Of a DNA stretch of 8,144 nt, positions 7,077 through 8,144 are shown in pieces. The stretch comes from DATCBF01 sp964401995 (GTDB lineage Bacteria > Actinomycetota > Thermoleophilia > Solirubrobacterales > 70-9): contig CAYOAP010000026.1 in NCBI GenBank assembly GCA_964401995.1, positions 1 through 8,144 of the forward strand, written 5' to 3'. A model generated the notes under the pieces. The model was not told where the DNA came from. It ran no database searches and was given only the letters and a program-made list of their open reading frames with translations. Both the position numbers and the translations under genes were made by a program. The first letter of the stretch is position 1, and each line of letters starts with the position of its first letter.

Positions 7077-8144
7077 CTAGCTCGTTCTGTTGAGCTGCTC
7101 GTGAATCTCACGGGCTACTTTGCCAGGCACGCCGGGCACTGCCTCGAGCTCCTCGCGCGTGGCCGCGACAAACCGCTCTGGGGAGCCAAAGTGCTGGAGC
7201 AGGGCGCGCTTGCGGACCGGCCCGACGCCTTTCAGCTCGTCGAGGACCGAGCCGGTCATCGCCCGGTCGCGGCGGCCGCGATGGTGCTCGATCGCGAAGC
7301 GGTGGGCCTCGTCGCGGACCCGCTGCAGCAGCTTCGAGGCCTCCGAGTCGGCAGCCAGCTCGATTGGCGCCGAGCGGCCGGGGACGTAGACCTCCTCCAG
7401 CCGCTTGGCGAGGCTGATCACGGTGACGCCAAGCTCGGTGAAGGGCCGCAGCGCCCGCAGCCCGGAGGCAAGCTGGCCCTTGCCACCGTCGACCATCACC
7501 AGCGACGGCAGCGTCGCGAAGCTCTCGTCGCGGTCCTTGTCATGCGGGGAGAGGTCGGCCTGCTCGAAGTAGCGGCTGATCCGCCGCCGCAGCACCTCTT
7601 CCATCGAGGCGAAGTCATCGGGGCCGCCGTTGGAGCGGCCACCCTCGCCATCGTCGCCACGGATGCGGAAGCGGCGGTAGTGGGCCTTTTTCGTCGCCCC
7701 GCCCTCGAAGACGACCATCGAGGCGACGGTGTGCTCGCCACCGAGGTTGGAGATGTCGAAGCCCTCGATCCGGACCGGCAGCTCCTCCATCCCCAGCGCC
7801 TCACGCAGGACGGCGAGCGACTCGACCCTGCGCTGGCGGTGGTGCTCGCGGCGCAGGCGGTCCTGATCGAGCGCGAGGCGGGCGTTGCGCTCGGCCATCT
7901 CCCGCAACCGGCGCTTGTCGCCGCGCTCGGCGACCCGCACCTCGACCTTGGCGCCGCGCCGCTCGCTCAGCGCCTCGGACAGCAACTCAGCCCGGTCGGC
8001 CATATTGGGGCCAACGACGATCATGCGCGGCATCGAGGGCGAGGCGGCGTAGTACTGGCCGATGAACTCCTCCGTCACCTCGGCCGGGTCGCGTTCGGCC
8101 TGGTTCTCGAGGTAGAAGCTCTGGCGCTCGGCGAGGATGCCGTC
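7077..8144 (-). CDS. uvrC: UvrABC excinuclease subunit C, C-terminal part (5' end outside window)
   Basis: UvrC makes both incisions around bulky DNA lesions after UvrA and UvrB have marked the site. The frame is open to the window edge; 355 residues are present from about 600-650 expected, so the GIY-YIG 3'-incision domain and UVR domain lie beyond base 8144. The fragment opens with DGILAERQSFYLEN, the usual stretch after the UVR domain. The RNase H-like 5'-incision domain is complete with all four conserved residues (fragment numbering): Asp130 in GFDISN, Asp177 in DDFASM, Asp219 in MVDGGKGQ and His281 in RDEAHRFAI. The C-terminus carries tandem helix-hairpin-helix motifs, LKGVGPVRKRALLQHFGS and LEAVPGVPGKVAREI, which bind DNA. 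An ATG or GTG inside this open frame (for example at 8078) is not the true start. Confidence 0.96.
   Translation of the reverse strand, partial: DGILAERQSFYLENQAERDPAEVTEEFIGQYYAASPSMPRMIVVGPNMADRAELLSEALSERRGAKVEVRVAERGDKRRLREMAERNARLALDQDRLRREHHRQRRVESLAVLREALGMEELPVRIEGFDISNLGGEHTVASMVVFEGGATKKAHYRRFRIRGDDGEGGRSNGGPDDFASMEEVLRRRISRYFEQADLSPHDKDRDESFATLPSLVMVDGGKGQLASGLRALRPFTELGVTVISLAKRLEEVYVPGRSAPIELAADSEASKLLQRVRDEAHRFAIEHHRGRRDRAMTGSVLDELKGVGPVRKRALLQHFGSPERFVAATREELEAVPGVPGKVAREIHEQLNRTS

Overview
The window looks like ordinary chromosomal housekeeping DNA from a high-GC actinobacterium. A deep-branching lineage such as Thermoleophilia (Solirubrobacterales) is my best guess, but this is inferred from gene order, GC-rich codons and GTG/TTG starts, with no database search. 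All nine genes are on the minus strand, are tightly packed, and show no frameshift, mobile element, tRNA, rRNA or CRISPR array. The longest gap between genes is 72 bases, so there is no long non-coding stretch.

In the direction of transcription (high to low coordinates) the layout is as follows. (1) The 3' part of uvrC (nucleotide excision repair nuclease) is followed almost at once by rapZ (P-loop nucleotide-binding protein). (2) A 72-base gap holds a 45-bp imperfect palindrome and a candidate -10 box. A two-gene ABC-2 type exporter follows, with ATPase and permease overlapping by 4 bases. (3) A small VOC/glyoxalase-fold protein comes next. (4) Then comes a lower-glycolysis operon: gap, pgk, tpiA and the 5' two thirds of gpmI. 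pgk and tpiA overlap by 8 bases, and tpiA and gpmI by 4.

The glycolytic genes supply consecutive or linked steps: triose-phosphate interconversion, GAPDH, phosphoglycerate kinase and cofactor-independent phosphoglycerate mutase. Their overlaps suggest one transcript with translational coupling. A canonical AGGAGG and a candidate -10 in front of gap suggest the transcript can start there. The exporter appears to be its own unit, with a palindrome placed where a repressor would cover the promoter; no regulator gene is in the window.

The points most worth a second look are the nested palindrome before the exporter, and the exporter plus VOC gene occupying the place where many actinobacteria carry yvcK and whiA between rapZ and gap. 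Also notable are the missing Shine-Dalgarno sequences and forced TTG start at the exporter, and the uncertain, basic N-terminus of RapZ. I see no convincing new multi-gene system.
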